DNA of 64,000 nt. It comes from Mesorhizobium sp. (GTDB lineage: Bacteria; Pseudomonadota; Alphaproteobacteria; Rhizobiales; Rhizobiaceae). Positions 26,428 to 35,766 of this stretch are shown here, piece after piece. The stretch is from the NCBI GenBank assembly GCA_004020545.1, contig SAQE01000016.1:33825-97824 (forward strand), written 5' to 3'. The translations under genes and the position numbers were made by a program. The notes beneath the pieces are model-generated. The model saw only the letters and a list, made by a program, of their open reading frames with translations. It had not been told where the DNA came from and made no database searches. Each line of letters opens with the position of its first letter. Within the stretch, counting starts at the first letter, position 1.

Positions 26428-27930
26428 ATGTCCCACTTCCTTGAAATGCGCGGCATCGCCAAGACGTTTCCCGGCGTTAAGGCGCTGAACAGGGTCGATC
26501 TCCAGCTGGCGCGTGGCGAGGTGCATGTGCTTGCCGGCGAGAATGGGGCCGGAAAGAGTACCTTGATGAAGATCATGACCGGCGTATATCGCGCCGATCC
26601 GGGAGGGGTGATCCGTGTCGATGGCCAAGACGTGGTGATCAGGGATCCCGTTCACGCCAGCGCGCTCGGGATCAGCATCATCTATCAAGAGCTGGCGGTG
26701 GTGAACAACCTGACCGTGGCCGAAAACATCTACCTTGCACGCGAACCGCTTGGCGCGGGCGGGCTGATCGACAGCCGCAGGATGAACGCCGATGCCAAGG
26801 CGGTGCTGGCCGAACTGGACATGAACATCGAGCCGACGGCAAAGGTCGGCAACCTCAGCATCGGGCAAAAGCAGATGGTGGAGATCGCGCGCGCGATTTC
26901 CTATCGCTCAAAGCTGATCATCATGGATGAACCGACCGCGTCCCTCAGTCACCACGAGGCATCGACGCTGATGCGGATGGTGCGCAAGCTGGCATCGCAG
27001 AACGTCAGCGTGGTCTATATCTCGCACCGGCTGGACGAGATTTTCGAGATAGGTGATCGCGTGACCGTGTTGCGCGACGGCGAAACCGTCGACACCCGCC
27101 CGATCGGCGACATGACGCGCGACATCCTCGTGCGCAAGATGGTCGACCGTGACATGTCGCAGCTTTTCGGAAAACACAACTCGCATGCCACCCGAGACGT
27201 GCTGCTATCCGTACGCGGCCTCGGGCTGAAGCGGCCCACCTTGCGCGGTGCGCGGGTGGCGGATGTCAGTTTCGATCTGCACAAGGGTGAGGTGCTGGGC
27301 TTCTTCGGGCTGGTCGGCTCCGGCCGGACCGAGATCATGGAAATGGTCTTCGGCAGCCGCCCCAGCGTCGGCGAAATCCGGGTCGAGGGGCAGAAGGTCT
27401 CCATTCGCGAGCCCTCGCAGGCCATCGACCTCGGCATCGGTTTCGTGACCGAAGACCGCAAGGAAATGGGCCTCGTCCTGGGCATGTCGGTGCGCGAGAA
27501 TTTCAGCCTGACACACCTGTCGGATTACTGCACGATGGGCGTGGTGCAACGCAGGCGCGAGACAAATGCCTGCCGCGCCTACATCCGCTCGCTGGGGATA
27601 AAGACACCGTCGCCCGAACAAAAGCTGCTGACCCTGTCGGGCGGGAACCAGCAGAAGGTCGTGATCGCCAAGTGGGTGGCGCGCAAGCCGCGCATCCTGA
27701 TCGTCGACGAACCGACGCGCGGCATCGACATCGGTGCCAAAGCCGAGGTGCACGCCCTGCTCAACCGGCTGGCCGAGGATGGGATGTCGATCATCGTCGT
27801 CTCTTCCGACCTGCCTGAGGTGCTTGCCATCAGCGACCGGGTGGTAATCCTGAAGGAAGGGCGTATCACCGGCATTCTTGACCGCGAAGACGCTACGCAA
27901 GAGCGGGTCATGCTGGCGGCTACGGGCTGA
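26428..27930 (+). CDS. Sugar ABC transporter ATP-binding protein, two-domain (RbsA/MglA type)
   Basis: 500 residues. The first ATPase domain has Walker [10 protein letters not shown], signature LSIGQKQM and Walker B LIIMDEP. The second has the degenerate Walker [10 protein letters not shown], signature LSGGNQQK and [12 protein letters not shown], the pattern of RbsA/MglA-type proteins in which the first site is canonical and the second divergent. Cytoplasmic side of the importer formed with the permease at 24329. A terminator lies just upstream of its start. Length and motifs are normal. Confidence 0.93.
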   Translation: MSHFLEMRGIAKTFPGVKALNRVDLQLARGEVHVLAGENGAGKSTLMKIMTGVYRADPGGVIRVDGQDVVIRDPVHASALGISIIYQELAVVNNLTVAENIYLAREPLGAGGLIDSRRMNADAKAVLAELDMNIEPTAKVGNLSIGQKQMVEIARAISYRSKLIIMDEPTASLSHHEASTLMRMVRKLASQNVSVVYISHRLDEIFEIGDRVTVLRDGETVDTRPIGDMTRDILVRKMVDRDMSQLFGKHNSHATRDVLLSVRGLGLKRPTLRGARVADVSFDLHKGEVLGFFGLVGSGRTEIMEMVFGSRPSVGEIRVEGQKVSIREPSQAIDLGIGFVTEDRKEMGLVLGMSVRENFSLTHLSDYCTMGVVQRRRETNACRAYIRSLGIKTPSPEQKLLTLSGGNQQKVVIAKWVARKPRILIVDEPTRGIDIGAKAEVHALLNRLAEDGMSIIVVSSDLPEVLAISDRVVILKEGRITGILDREDATQERVMLAATG

Positions 27931-27990
27931 TCCCGCCAGGTGACAGATTGCGCAGCAGCCTGATGAATTATCCATTGACGGAGACTGAGC

Positions 27991-28884
27991 ATGACGAAAC
28001 GCATCATTTTCACCGGTGGCACCGGCAAGGCCGGTCGCCACGCGGTGCCGCATCTTCTTGCCAAGGGCTATTCGGTCCTCAACGTCGATCTGAAGCCGTT
28101 CGATCATCCGGGCGTCAACACCCTGATCACCGACATCACCGACAGCGGTCAGGTGTTCAACGCGCTGACCACGCATTTCGGCTTTGACGGCTACAATGAC
28201 GGTGCTCCACCCAAGGCCCCCGACGCGGTCGTGCATTTCGCCGCGGTGCCGCGCGTGATGATCAACCCCGACAACACGACCTTCTCCGCCAACACCGTGG
28301 GCACCTACAACGTGATCGAAGCGGCGATGAAGCTGGGCGTGCGCAAGGTCATCATCGCCAGCTCCGAAACGACTTACGGCGTTTGCTTTGCCGAAGGCGA
28401 CAAGGATTACCATTCGTTCCCGCTGGAAGAAGATTACGACAACGACCCGATGGACAGCTACGGCCTGTCGAAGCTGGTCAACGAAAAGACCGCCCGCGCC
28501 TTTGCGATGCGCTACGGCGCCGACATTTACGCGCTGCGCATAGGCAATGTGATCGAGCCGCATGAATATGCGAACTTCCCAGGCTACCTCGACGATCCGA
28601 TGTGCCGCAAGCGCAATGCCTGGAGCTATATCGATGCCCGCGACCTGGGCGAGATCGTGCATCTGTGCCTTGAAAAGGATGGGCTCGGGTTTCAAGTATT
28701 CAACGCAGTGAACGATACCATCACCGCCGACCTGCCTACGACGGAATTCCTTGCGAAATACTGCCCGAACACCCCCATCACCCGCCCGATGGGCCGGGAC
28801 GAGGCGCCATTGTCCAACCGCAAGATCCGCGAGGTTCTGAATTTCAAGGAAGCGCACCCGTGGCGCAACTACGTCAGGCGCTGA
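27991..28884 (+). CDS. NAD(P)-dependent epimerase/dehydratase-family oxidoreductase (paralogue of the 6254 gene)
   Basis: 297 residues. FTGGTGKAG at 7-15, the ASSETT box at 123-128, Tyr157-X-X-X-Lys161 and [10 protein letters not shown] are shared with the protein at 6254-7129. The overall alignment is continuous, with an indel in the 61-73 region. The extended-SDR fold suggests oxidation or epimerization of a sugar acid, perhaps uronate-dehydrogenase-like. It directly follows the RbsA-like gene (60 bases) and precedes the LacI regulator, so it belongs to the tetronate island. Cytoplasmic; substrate inferred only. Confidence 0.85.
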   Translation: MTKRIIFTGGTGKAGRHAVPHLLAKGYSVLNVDLKPFDHPGVNTLITDITDSGQVFNALTTHFGFDGYNDGAPPKAPDAVVHFAAVPRVMINPDNTTFSANTVGTYNVIEAAMKLGVRKVIIASSETTYGVCFAEGDKDYHSFPLEEDYDNDPMDSYGLSKLVNEKTARAFAMRYGADIYALRIGNVIEPHEYANFPGYLDDPMCRKRNAWSYIDARDLGEIVHLCLEKDGLGFQVFNAVNDTITADLPTTEFLAKYCPNTPITRPMGRDEAPLSNRKIREVLNFKEAHPWRNYVRR

Positions 28885-29021
28885 TCCTCACAAGGAGGGG
28901 GCGGCTGCGTGCCGCCCCTTCGTCCCCTCGGGCACAAAATGAATGTACAACCCCGCTGGCATCGTGGCATCACAAGCGTTCAACCGCGGTCAGAACGCTG
29001 CCTCCGCACAAGGGGATCCCG

Positions 29022-30047
29022 TTGACGAAGATCAGGCAACGCCTTCAGGAAAAGAAAAGCAAGGTGACGGTCCACGAGGTGGCGCGTCTGGCCGGCGTCA
29101 GTGAATCCACCGTGTCGCGGATCATGCGCAATCAGGGGCTGGTTGCGGAAGCCACCCGCGCCAAGGTGATGGAAAGCGTCCGCACTCTTGGCTACGTCCC
29201 CAACCGCATCGCTGGATCGCTGGCATCGCTGGATTCGTACCTGGTCGGCGTCGTGGTGCCCTCGCTTTCAAACATTGTCTTCCCCGAGGTGCTGCAGGGC
29301 GTCAGCGCCGGGCTGAAAACGTCGAACTATCAGGCAGTCATCAGCATCAGCGACTACGACATGGACCGCGAGGAAACGCTGGTGCGCGGGCTGCTTGCGT
29401 GGAAACCCGCGGCGATCCTAATCGCGGGTTTCGATCACACCATGGCCACCCGTCGCATGCTGGACCAAAGCGGTGTGCGCGTGGTCGAGATGATGGATAT
29501 CGACAGTGCGCCCATCGACATGGCCGTGGGCATGTCGCATCGGCGTGCGGGCTATGCGGTGGGCCAGCACCTGATCGCACGCGGTTACCGGCGGTTTGGC
29601 TATGTCGGACATGACTGGACCGCCGATCGTCGCGCACGCCTGCGCTATGATGGCATGTGCGAAGCGCTTGGCCAGGCAGGGCTGTCGTTCGTCGCCCATG
29701 CCATCGCCGATGGCCAAAGCTCCGTCGCCGCGGGACGGAAACAGACGGCGCAGCTCTGCGCCACCTCATCGGTCGACGTCGCAGTCTATTCCAACGACGA
29801 CATGGCGGTGGGCGGCATATTTCACTGCCTTGCAGCAAGCATTAGGGTACCGGACAAACTGGCGATCTTCGGCTTCAACGGTCTGGATATCGGGCTGGAA
29901 TTGCCGCAGCCCCTGTCGACGATGCGTTCGAACCGTTTCCTGATTGGGCAAAAGGCGATCGAGGCGATCCTTCTGGCCCCTGAACGTCCCGAGACACCGT
30001 CGATCATAGACACCGGATTTGAGATCTTCCCCGGGGCTACAGCCTGA
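29022..30047 (+). CDS. LacI-family transcriptional regulator
   Basis: 341 residues from the TTG at 29022 (AAGGGG upstream). No ATG or GTG suits the fold, since the helix-turn-helix begins 14 residues later (VTVHEVARLAGVSESTVSRI). The hinge helix (RIAGSLASLDS) and a periplasmic-binding-protein-like effector domain follow. Regulators of this type are released from DNA by a sugar or sugar acid. As the only regulator in the 17-31 kb catabolic island, it probably controls the divergent otn/ltn genes and the importer. The frame is open back to 28860, overlapping the epimerase gene, but that part is unlikely to be translated. Confidence 0.88.
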   Translation: MTKIRQRLQEKKSKVTVHEVARLAGVSESTVSRIMRNQGLVAEATRAKVMESVRTLGYVPNRIAGSLASLDSYLVGVVVPSLSNIVFPEVLQGVSAGLKTSNYQAVISISDYDMDREETLVRGLLAWKPAAILIAGFDHTMATRRMLDQSGVRVVEMMDIDSAPIDMAVGMSHRRAGYAVGQHLIARGYRRFGYVGHDWTADRRARLRYDGMCEALGQAGLSFVAHAIADGQSSVAAGRKQTAQLCATSSVDVAVYSNDDMAVGGIFHCLAASIRVPDKLAIFGFNGLDIGLELPQPLSTMRSNRFLIGQKAIEAILLAPERPETPSIIDTGFEIFPGATA

Positions 30048-30088
30048 CCCGGCAGCAATAGCCAAGGAAACCGCATGTCGCACTTGCT

Positions 30089-30160
30089 AGAGCAATTCCA
30101 GGAAAGTGTGTAACGGTTTTCCGTCCGGAATTGCGTGAAAACAAAGAGATAGAACGGTTC
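30089..30160. repeat. Rhizobial interspersed repeat with GCAATTCC/GGAATTGC arms
   Basis: The 72-base unit begins AGAGCAATTCC and ends AGATAGAACGGTTC, with inverted arms at 30092-30099 and 30127-30134. I recognise this as one of the common intergenic palindromic repeats of rhizobial chromosomes. It sits 41 bases after the LacI gene. The following 275 bases to 30435 carry no convincing gene. Confidence 0.7.
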
Positions 30161-30435
30161 GACTGCCGTCTGCAGCGCCGATTGCGATGCAGGCCGGATC
30201 ACGATGGCACGCTAGATCATGTTCGCAGACAATACCGCCCAGGCGACGTGATTGGGGCGCCGGCCGATGTGGCCGACAAGACGCAGCCGATCAGGCCTTT
30301 ACTTAACCTGAGTGCCGCCGTCCATGCCGCGGATGCATGGGGATATCCGAGCTTGGCATTCCACAAGGCGCGCGGCGTCGCGTAAACAAGGCGTCACGGT
30401 CCTGCTTCGGTGGCCGCGCGCGAGAGTGCAGCAGC

Positions 30436-31218
30436 ATGGGTGTTTTTGATCGGCTTCGCCTTGATGGCAAGCAGGTGTTTATCACGGGCGGCAGTCGGGG
30501 GCTGGGGCGTGAAATGGCCCTCGGGCTTGCCGAAGCTGGCGCCGACATTACGATGGCGGGCCGCACAGCGGAAAGTCTGGACAAGACCGCCGCCGACATC
30601 CGCGCGCTGGGCCGCAAGGTCGCGACCATCGTTGCGGATATGAGCGATCCCTCCACCTGCGAAGCTGCCTGCCTTAAGGCGGTGGCCGCGCAGGGCAGCT
30701 TTGACATCCTTGTGAACAATATCGGCGGGCGGCGAATGAACGTGCCTCTCGAGGATATGCCATTGGACCAGTGGAAGGCACTGGTTGACCTGAACCTGAC
30801 TTCGACCTTCCTGTGCTGCAAGCACATCGGCGGCGCGATGATCCGGCGCGGCCAGGGCGGGCGCGTGATCAACCTTGCCTCGATAAACGCCATGGTCGCG
30901 GGCCGCAACATCCAGGGCCGGCATTACGAGACGGCAAAGGCCGGGGTGCTGATGCTAACCCGGAGCCTTGCTGTGGACTGGGCACGGCACGGAATCACTG
31001 TCAACGCGATCTGCCCGGGCATCTTCGAAACCGAGCCGAACAAGCTTTGGGCACAGAAGAACCCGGAAATCATTGAAGCTTATGTGCAGACCATCCCGAT
31101 GGGTAAGCTGGGAGATCCCGAAGACCTCGGTGCGCTAGCGGTCTATCTGGCCAGCGACGCCGCCCGCTACATGACCGGGGCGGTGTTGGTGATCGACGGC
31201 GGTTATGTATGCCTCTAA
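30436..31218 (+). CDS. Short-chain dehydrogenase/reductase (gluconate 5-dehydrogenase-like)
   Basis: 260 residues from ATG 30436; no strong ribosome binding site is visible, so the start is based on the conserved N terminus (FDRLRLDGKQVFITGGSRGLG). Cofactor motif TGGSRGLG and the basic residue in MAGRT suggest NADP. NNIGG replaces the usual NNAG, and the catalytic Ser, Tyr and Lys are in NLASINA and YETAKAG. Sequence style resembles gluconate 5-dehydrogenases and 3-oxoacyl reductases. It lies between the repeat at 30089 and the tartrate-dehydrogenase-like gene. Substrate probably a sugar acid; inferred. Confidence 0.87.
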   Translation: MGVFDRLRLDGKQVFITGGSRGLGREMALGLAEAGADITMAGRTAESLDKTAADIRALGRKVATIVADMSDPSTCEAACLKAVAAQGSFDILVNNIGGRRMNVPLEDMPLDQWKALVDLNLTSTFLCCKHIGGAMIRRGQGGRVINLASINAMVAGRNIQGRHYETAKAGVLMLTRSLAVDWARHGITVNAICPGIFETEPNKLWAQKNPEIIEAYVQTIPMGKLGDPEDLGALAVYLASDAARYMTGAVLVIDGGYVCL

Positions 31219-31381
31219 GTGCATGCCTACCCGCGCAGGTACCTGCGCTACTCAGGCTCTATGGCCAGGCCAGAAGATCGAGCGCGAGGCCCTGAAGCTC
31301 AATGCGCAGCGCGCCCGGTCGCGATAGCCTCCATCCCTTGGCTTGGCGTTCCCTGCTCATCGCATGCCAAGGAGATTGACA

Positions 31382-32509
31382 GTGCGCACATATTCGATCG
31401 CCGCAATTCCCGCAGACGGAATTGGACCAGAGGTCATTGATGCCGGGATCACCGTGCTCGAGGTGCTGGCCGCGCAGCGCGGCGACTTGAAGCTGGAATT
31501 CAGCCTCTTCGATTGGGGATCGGATTATTATAAGCGCAACGGCGTCATGATGCCGGCCGACGGACTGGAACGGCTCAGGAAATTTGACGCCATCTATTTT
31601 GGCGCCGTCGGCGCGGCCGACGTACCCGACCATGTCACCCTTTGGGGGCTGCGCCTGCAAATCTGTCAGGGTTTCGATCAATACGCCAATGTGCGGCCGA
31701 CCAAGATTCTGCCCGGCATTGCTTCTCCGCTGCGCGACGTGCGGGCCGGCGACCTCGACTGGGTGATCGTGCGCGAGAATTCGGAGGGTGAGTATTCAGG
31801 CGCCGGCGGACGGGTGCATCGCGGTCTGCCGGAAGAAGTCGGAATGGACGTGTCTGTCTTCACCCGCGTCGGCGTGGAGCGCATCATTCGCTACGCCTAC
31901 CGGTTGGCGCAGTCCCGGCCGCGCAAGCTCTTGACCGTGGTCACCAAATCGAACGCGCAGCGCCATGGCATGGTGATGTGGGACGAGATCGCCGAGAATG
32001 TCTCGCACGAATTTCCCGACGTCACCTGGGACAAGATGCTCGTGGACGCCATGACCGTGCGCATGGTGCTGAAGCCGCAGAGCCTCGACACGATCGTGGC
32101 GACGAACCTTCATGCCGACGTGCTTTCGGATCTCGCAGGCGCACTGACTGGCAGCCTTGGCATTGCGCCGACGGCCAACATCGACCCCGAAAGGCGTTTC
32201 CCGTCTATGTTCGAGCCCATTCACGGATCGGCATTTGATATCGCCGGCAAAGGCATTGCCAATCCTATTGCCACATTCTGGACCGCGGTGCAGATGCTCA
32301 GTCACCTGAGCGAGCATGGGGCGGCCGATCAGCTTATGCGAGCCATCGAGCGCGCAGGTGAAGCCGGCATAATGACGCCGGATGTCGGCGGCAAGGCAAC
32401 CACGCGGCAGGTCACCGAAGCGGTCTGCAACGCCATACGGGGGTCAAGTTCAGCAAAATGGGGCGACCATGATGGCTGGTCATGCGGCTCGTCGCGGGGC
32501 CATCGCTGA
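31382..32509 (+). CDS. Tartrate dehydrogenase / D-malate dehydrogenase-like (isopropylmalate dehydrogenase family)
   Basis: 375 residues from GTG 31382 with AAGGAG upstream. IPADGIGPEV at the start and FGAVGAADVPDHVTLWGLRL (with WG-LR, typical of TtuC/DmlA rather than LeuB), VRENSEGEYSGAGGR, and the metal and NAD sites DAMTVRMVLKP and HGSAFDIAGKGIANP are all present. It oxidises tartrate or D-malate with NAD+ and a divalent metal. The natural end appears to be near VCNAIRG; the last 16 residues (SSSAKWGDHDGWSCGSSRGHR region) look like out-of-family sequence, suggesting the 3' end was replaced. Its activity may be unaffected, since the change is at the extreme C terminus. Confidence 0.87.
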   Translation: MRTYSIAAIPADGIGPEVIDAGITVLEVLAAQRGDLKLEFSLFDWGSDYYKRNGVMMPADGLERLRKFDAIYFGAVGAADVPDHVTLWGLRLQICQGFDQYANVRPTKILPGIASPLRDVRAGDLDWVIVRENSEGEYSGAGGRVHRGLPEEVGMDVSVFTRVGVERIIRYAYRLAQSRPRKLLTVVTKSNAQRHGMVMWDEIAENVSHEFPDVTWDKMLVDAMTVRMVLKPQSLDTIVATNLHADVLSDLAGALTGSLGIAPTANIDPERRFPSMFEPIHGSAFDIAGKGIANPIATFWTAVQMLSHLSEHGAADQLMRAIERAGEAGIMTPDVGGKATTRQVTEAVCNAIRGSSSAKWGDHDGWSCGSSRGHR

Positions 32510-32662
32510 CCGGTGGAATCGTTTTTCCGCAAGCTAGGTATGTCCCCGAAATCAAAAAAACCATCAGCGTCGAATCGAGAATGTCGTGGCCGCCGAGCAT
32601 GCCGGAGCAATTTGCGGGTTGCTTTTGCACCTCGATACATGAACCGCGAACGGCCGGGGGCA

Positions 32663-34255
32663 CTAAATCCCCAGAGCAATGCCGTCTTTCCTTGGTTCCG
32701 ACGCGCCGGTCAGAGTGCCGTTCTCCCAATCGATCCGGATCGCCTGAGCGCCGCCGATCGGCTCATCTGTTGGAGAAAAGGTGAAGCCTCGGCGTTCGAG
32801 TTCGGCCTTTGTCGAGCCATCCAACGTGTGCTCCGCCTCCACTCTCGTTCCGTGGGATGTCGGCATCAAGCGCGGCAGATCGATCGCCTCCTGCAGGTCC
32901 ATCCCATAGTCGAGCACCTTCGATATCAGATGGGCGTGGCCGAGCGCCTGATAGTAGCCGCCCATAACGCCGAACGGCATATCTACTCTGCCGTTGCGCG
33001 TAACCATTCCAGGGATGATCGTGTGAAGCGGCCGTTTCGAGGGCCCGATTCGATTGGGATGGCCGGGCTTGAGCGAGAAACTTTGACCGCGATTGTGCAG
33101 GATCACTCCCGAGCGAGGCGAGACGAGGCCGGTGCCGAAACTGTCAAAGATGGAGTTGATGAAGCTTACCGAATTCCGATTTCGATCGACGACCGAGATA
33201 TAGACGGTATCGCGATGAAGCGGCATTTCGAAGGGCGGCAGGTCCGTCAGCGCGTTGCTCAGGTCGATCATTCCCGCAAGCCTGTCCGCCAGTTCGTCGG
33301 ACAGCAGGTGGTCGACCGGGACGTCCGCCTTATCTGGATCGGCGATCCAGGCGTCGCGGGCGGCATAGGCAAGGCGCGTCGCCTCGATCTCGACATGCAG
33401 CCGGTCAGGCGACTGCGGATCCCCCTCGGCGTGGAAACGGTTCAGGATGTTGAGGATCAGGAGAGCAATGATGCCTTGGCCGTTCGGGGGACATTCATGG
33501 ACCGTGTAGCCGCGGAAATCGGTGGTCACCGGGGTCACGTACTCGCCGCGCGCATTCGCGAAGTCTTCCAGAGTGTGGAGCCCGCCGAGCGAGTTCAGAT
33601 AAGACACTATGTCATCGGCGACCCGCCCCTCGTAGAATGCGCCGCGCCCCTCTGCAGCAATGCGTTTTAACGTATGTGCCAGCTCTTGCTGCCGGTGAAC
33701 CTCTCCGATCCTTGGCGCCCGTCCGCCGGGAAGAAAAATTCGCGCCGCCGTGGCGTCGGCCGCGAGCAGTTTTTGCTCAAGCAACCAATCGCGATGAACG
33801 CGGGGAGTAATCGCGTATCCCTCCTCGGCAAACCGGATGGCGGGTGCGAGCACGTCGGCAAAGGGGAGCTCGCCGTGATCGGCGTGCAGGCGTGTCCACG
33901 CGTCGATCGCCCCGGGGATCGTTACTGCCGCGGGCGACTGGCGTGGCACCTCCATCAGTCCCCGCTCGTCGAACCAGTCGGCAGTGAGGGCCGCCGGTGT
34001 GCGGCCGGAGCCATTGTAGGCGATGACCTGATCAGAGCCGTTGGGCGCATAGAGCGCGAAACAGTCGCCGCCGATGCCGGTCGAGCCCGGTTCCACGACG
34101 CATTGGACTGCGCAGGCTGCAATGGCGGCATCCATGGCGTTACCACCCGCCTGCATGACCTGCAGCGCGGTGAGGGTGGCGGAAGGGTGCGAGGTCGCTG
34201 CCATCGCATGTCGCGACACGGCAACGGATCGCGTCGGCTTCTCGAAATCGCGCAT
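32663..34255 (-). CDS. Gamma-glutamyltransferase family protein (GGT, Ntn hydrolase)
   Basis: 530 residues from ATG 34255 (AGGAGAA upstream); a further ATG at 34276 lacks a ribosome binding site. SVAVSRHAMAATSHPSAT and GGNAMDAAIA open the family. The presumed nucleophile after self-cleavage is Thr350 in the HRDTVYISVVD stretch, and PSKRPLHTIIPG and GVMGGYYQALGH are conserved later. There is no signal peptide, so unlike E. coli Ggt it is predicted cytoplasmic. The upstream neighbours encode a polar-amino-acid importer, suggesting that a gamma-glutamyl compound is taken up and then cleaved. Possibly an acylase rather than a glutathione hydrolase. Confidence 0.9.
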   Translation of the reverse strand: MRDFEKPTRSVAVSRHAMAATSHPSATLTALQVMQAGGNAMDAAIAACAVQCVVEPGSTGIGGDCFALYAPNGSDQVIAYNGSGRTPAALTADWFDERGLMEVPRQSPAAVTIPGAIDAWTRLHADHGELPFADVLAPAIRFAEEGYAITPRVHRDWLLEQKLLAADATAARIFLPGGRAPRIGEVHRQQELAHTLKRIAAEGRGAFYEGRVADDIVSYLNSLGGLHTLEDFANARGEYVTPVTTDFRGYTVHECPPNGQGIIALLILNILNRFHAEGDPQSPDRLHVEIEATRLAYAARDAWIADPDKADVPVDHLLSDELADRLAGMIDLSNALTDLPPFEMPLHRDTVYISVVDRNRNSVSFINSIFDSFGTGLVSPRSGVILHNRGQSFSLKPGHPNRIGPSKRPLHTIIPGMVTRNGRVDMPFGVMGGYYQALGHAHLISKVLDYGMDLQEAIDLPRLMPTSHGTRVEAEHTLDGSTKAELERRGFTFSPTDEPIGGAQAIRIDWENGTLTGASEPRKDGIALGI

Positions 34256-34292
34256 TTCGTTAGTTCTCCTCGTCATTGCGGCGAGACATGTC

Positions 34293-34985
34293 TCAGGCCC
34301 GCGCCCGATAGGGGGTGAGCCGGATTTCCAGCGCGTTCAGTGCCGAGATGATTGTGAAATTGAGGGTGAGATAGATCGCGCCGGCAGCCACGAAGACCTC
34401 GACGGCGCGATAGGTTTGCGAGATCAGGCCTTGAGCGATGCCGGTGACCTCCATCAGCGTGATGATCGAGGCGAGCGACGTGCCCTTGACCATGAGGATG
34501 ATCTCGTTGCTGTAATTCGGGATCGCCTGGCGCAGGGCCAGAGGCAGCACAATCAGGCGCAGCGTGAGCAGCTTCGACATGCCGGAGGCTGTAGCGGCCT
34601 CGGTCAGTCCGCGCGGCACAGCCTTTATTGCGCCGCGCAGGATCTCGCTTCCATAGGCAGCTTCATTGAGACTGAGCGCGACGATGGCGCACCAGTAAGG
34701 CTCGCGGAACAGCCACCAGATTCCGATCGCCTGGAGCGACGGCCGAAACTGGCCGAGACCATAATAGATGAGGAAGATCTGCACCAGCAGGGGTGTTCCG
34801 CGAAAGACTGCAACGAAGGCACGGATGGGCCATACCACGATCCGGCGATTTCCCTGTTGGGCGAGCGCGAGCAGCAACGCCATAAGGAAACCGATGCCCA
34901 TCGAGGCTGCAGTAAGCTGCAGGGTCAACGGCAGGCCAGCAAGCAGGACGGGAATGATCTCGAGAAAGAAGGCGAAGTCGATCAC
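34293..34985 (-). CDS. Polar amino-acid ABC transporter permease (HisM type)
   Basis: 230 residues from the GTG at 34985, overlapping the stop of the preceding permease (GTGA, 4 bases). The His/Glu/Gln/Arg-opine 3-TM family is recognisable from FRGTPLLVQIFLIYYGL, the EAA-like loop EAATASGMSKLLTLRLIVLP, and ALRQAIPNYSNE. It forms a heterodimeric inner-membrane channel with the permease at 34982-35692. A much longer frame exists upstream, but it is only the shadow of that permease gene. It is followed by GGT after 37 bases, so the whole set is one operon. Confidence 0.9.
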   Translation of the reverse strand: MIDFAFFLEIIPVLLAGLPLTLQLTAASMGIGFLMALLLALAQQGNRRIVVWPIRAFVAVFRGTPLLVQIFLIYYGLGQFRPSLQAIGIWWLFREPYWCAIVALSLNEAAYGSEILRGAIKAVPRGLTEAATASGMSKLLTLRLIVLPLALRQAIPNYSNEIILMVKGTSLASIITLMEVTGIAQGLISQTYRAVEVFVAAGAIYLTLNFTIISALNALEIRLTPYRARA

Positions 34986-35692
34986 GCGTGGACCATGCCT
35001 CTCCAGGCCCGCGCCTCGCCATAACGGAAGACGGAAGCGGTCACGGCGGCGATGACGAAGTAGAGCGCGGCGGCCGCAATATAGAAGATGAAAGGTTCTC
35101 GCGTCGAACCTGCTCCGATCTGCGCCTGGCGCATCAGTTCGACGAGGCCGATGACGGAGATCAGTGCCGAGTCCTTGAGTACCAGCTGCCAGACATTGCC
35201 GAGCCCCGGCAGGGCGTGGCGCATCAGTAGCGGCACGATGATCAGGCGCAGCGATTGAGATCGGGACAGGCCGAGCGCCTTGCAGGCGTCGAACTGGCCG
35301 CGATCCACGGCCTGGTAGGCGCCGCGATAGACTTCTCCCTGATAGGCGCCCGATATGATGCCGATCGCCAGGACACCGGTTGCAAAAGTCGGCAGCCCGA
35401 CGAAGCCGGCACTGCCAAAAAACTTGCCAATCTGCGTCAGGGCGATGCTGCCGCCGTAGTAGAGGAGGTATATCGTCAGCAAGTCGGGCACACCGCGAAA
35501 TACTGTGCCGTAGACATGGGCGAGCCAAGCGGGGACGCCGCGGGACGAGAGCCGACCGGCCGCCGCCGCGGCGCCGAAGGCGGCGCCGAGGATAAAGCCG
35601 AGAACGGACAGTGCAAGCGTAACACCGGATGCGAGAAGCAGAGCGGCTCCCCAGCCGCCCTCTTCCAAACCCAAAATATGCATATTGGTCAT
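34982..35692 (-). CDS. Polar amino-acid ABC transporter permease (HisQ type)
   Basis: 236 residues from ATG 35692. Transmembrane helices and the signature regions TVFRGVPDLLTIYLLYYGG, EVYRGAYQAVDRGQFDACKALG and LIIVPLLMRHALPGLGNVW place it in the HisQ/GlnP permease family. Four bases overlap with the next permease, and it follows the binding-protein gene by 74 bases. No ATPase gene of this system is present in the window, so it must borrow one encoded elsewhere or have lost it. Inner membrane. Confidence 0.9.
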   Translation of the reverse strand: MTNMHILGLEEGGWGAALLLASGVTLALSVLGFILGAAFGAAAAAGRLSSRGVPAWLAHVYGTVFRGVPDLLTIYLLYYGGSIALTQIGKFFGSAGFVGLPTFATGVLAIGIISGAYQGEVYRGAYQAVDRGQFDACKALGLSRSQSLRLIIVPLLMRHALPGLGNVWQLVLKDSALISVIGLVELMRQAQIGAGSTREPFIFYIAAAALYFVIAAVTASVFRYGEARAWRGMVHA

Positions 35693-35766
35693 GTAAGTCG
35701 TAGCCTTTCAGCGCGCTGCCCGACGCAAACGGCTCGCGCCGCTCCGCCGGGCAGGTCCGCCCGCGC

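Noticed and set aside
25246-26868. Long minus-strand frame (540 codons) opposite the binding-protein and ATPase genes
   Set aside because: It is the mirror of two well-supported plus-strand genes, has histidine/arginine-rich composition typical of antisense frames in high-GC DNA and no recognisable domain.
27205-28857. Long minus-strand frame (550 codons) opposite the ATPase and epimerase genes
   Set aside because: Antisense shadow of motif-rich ATPase and SDR genes; no domain and no ribosome binding site.
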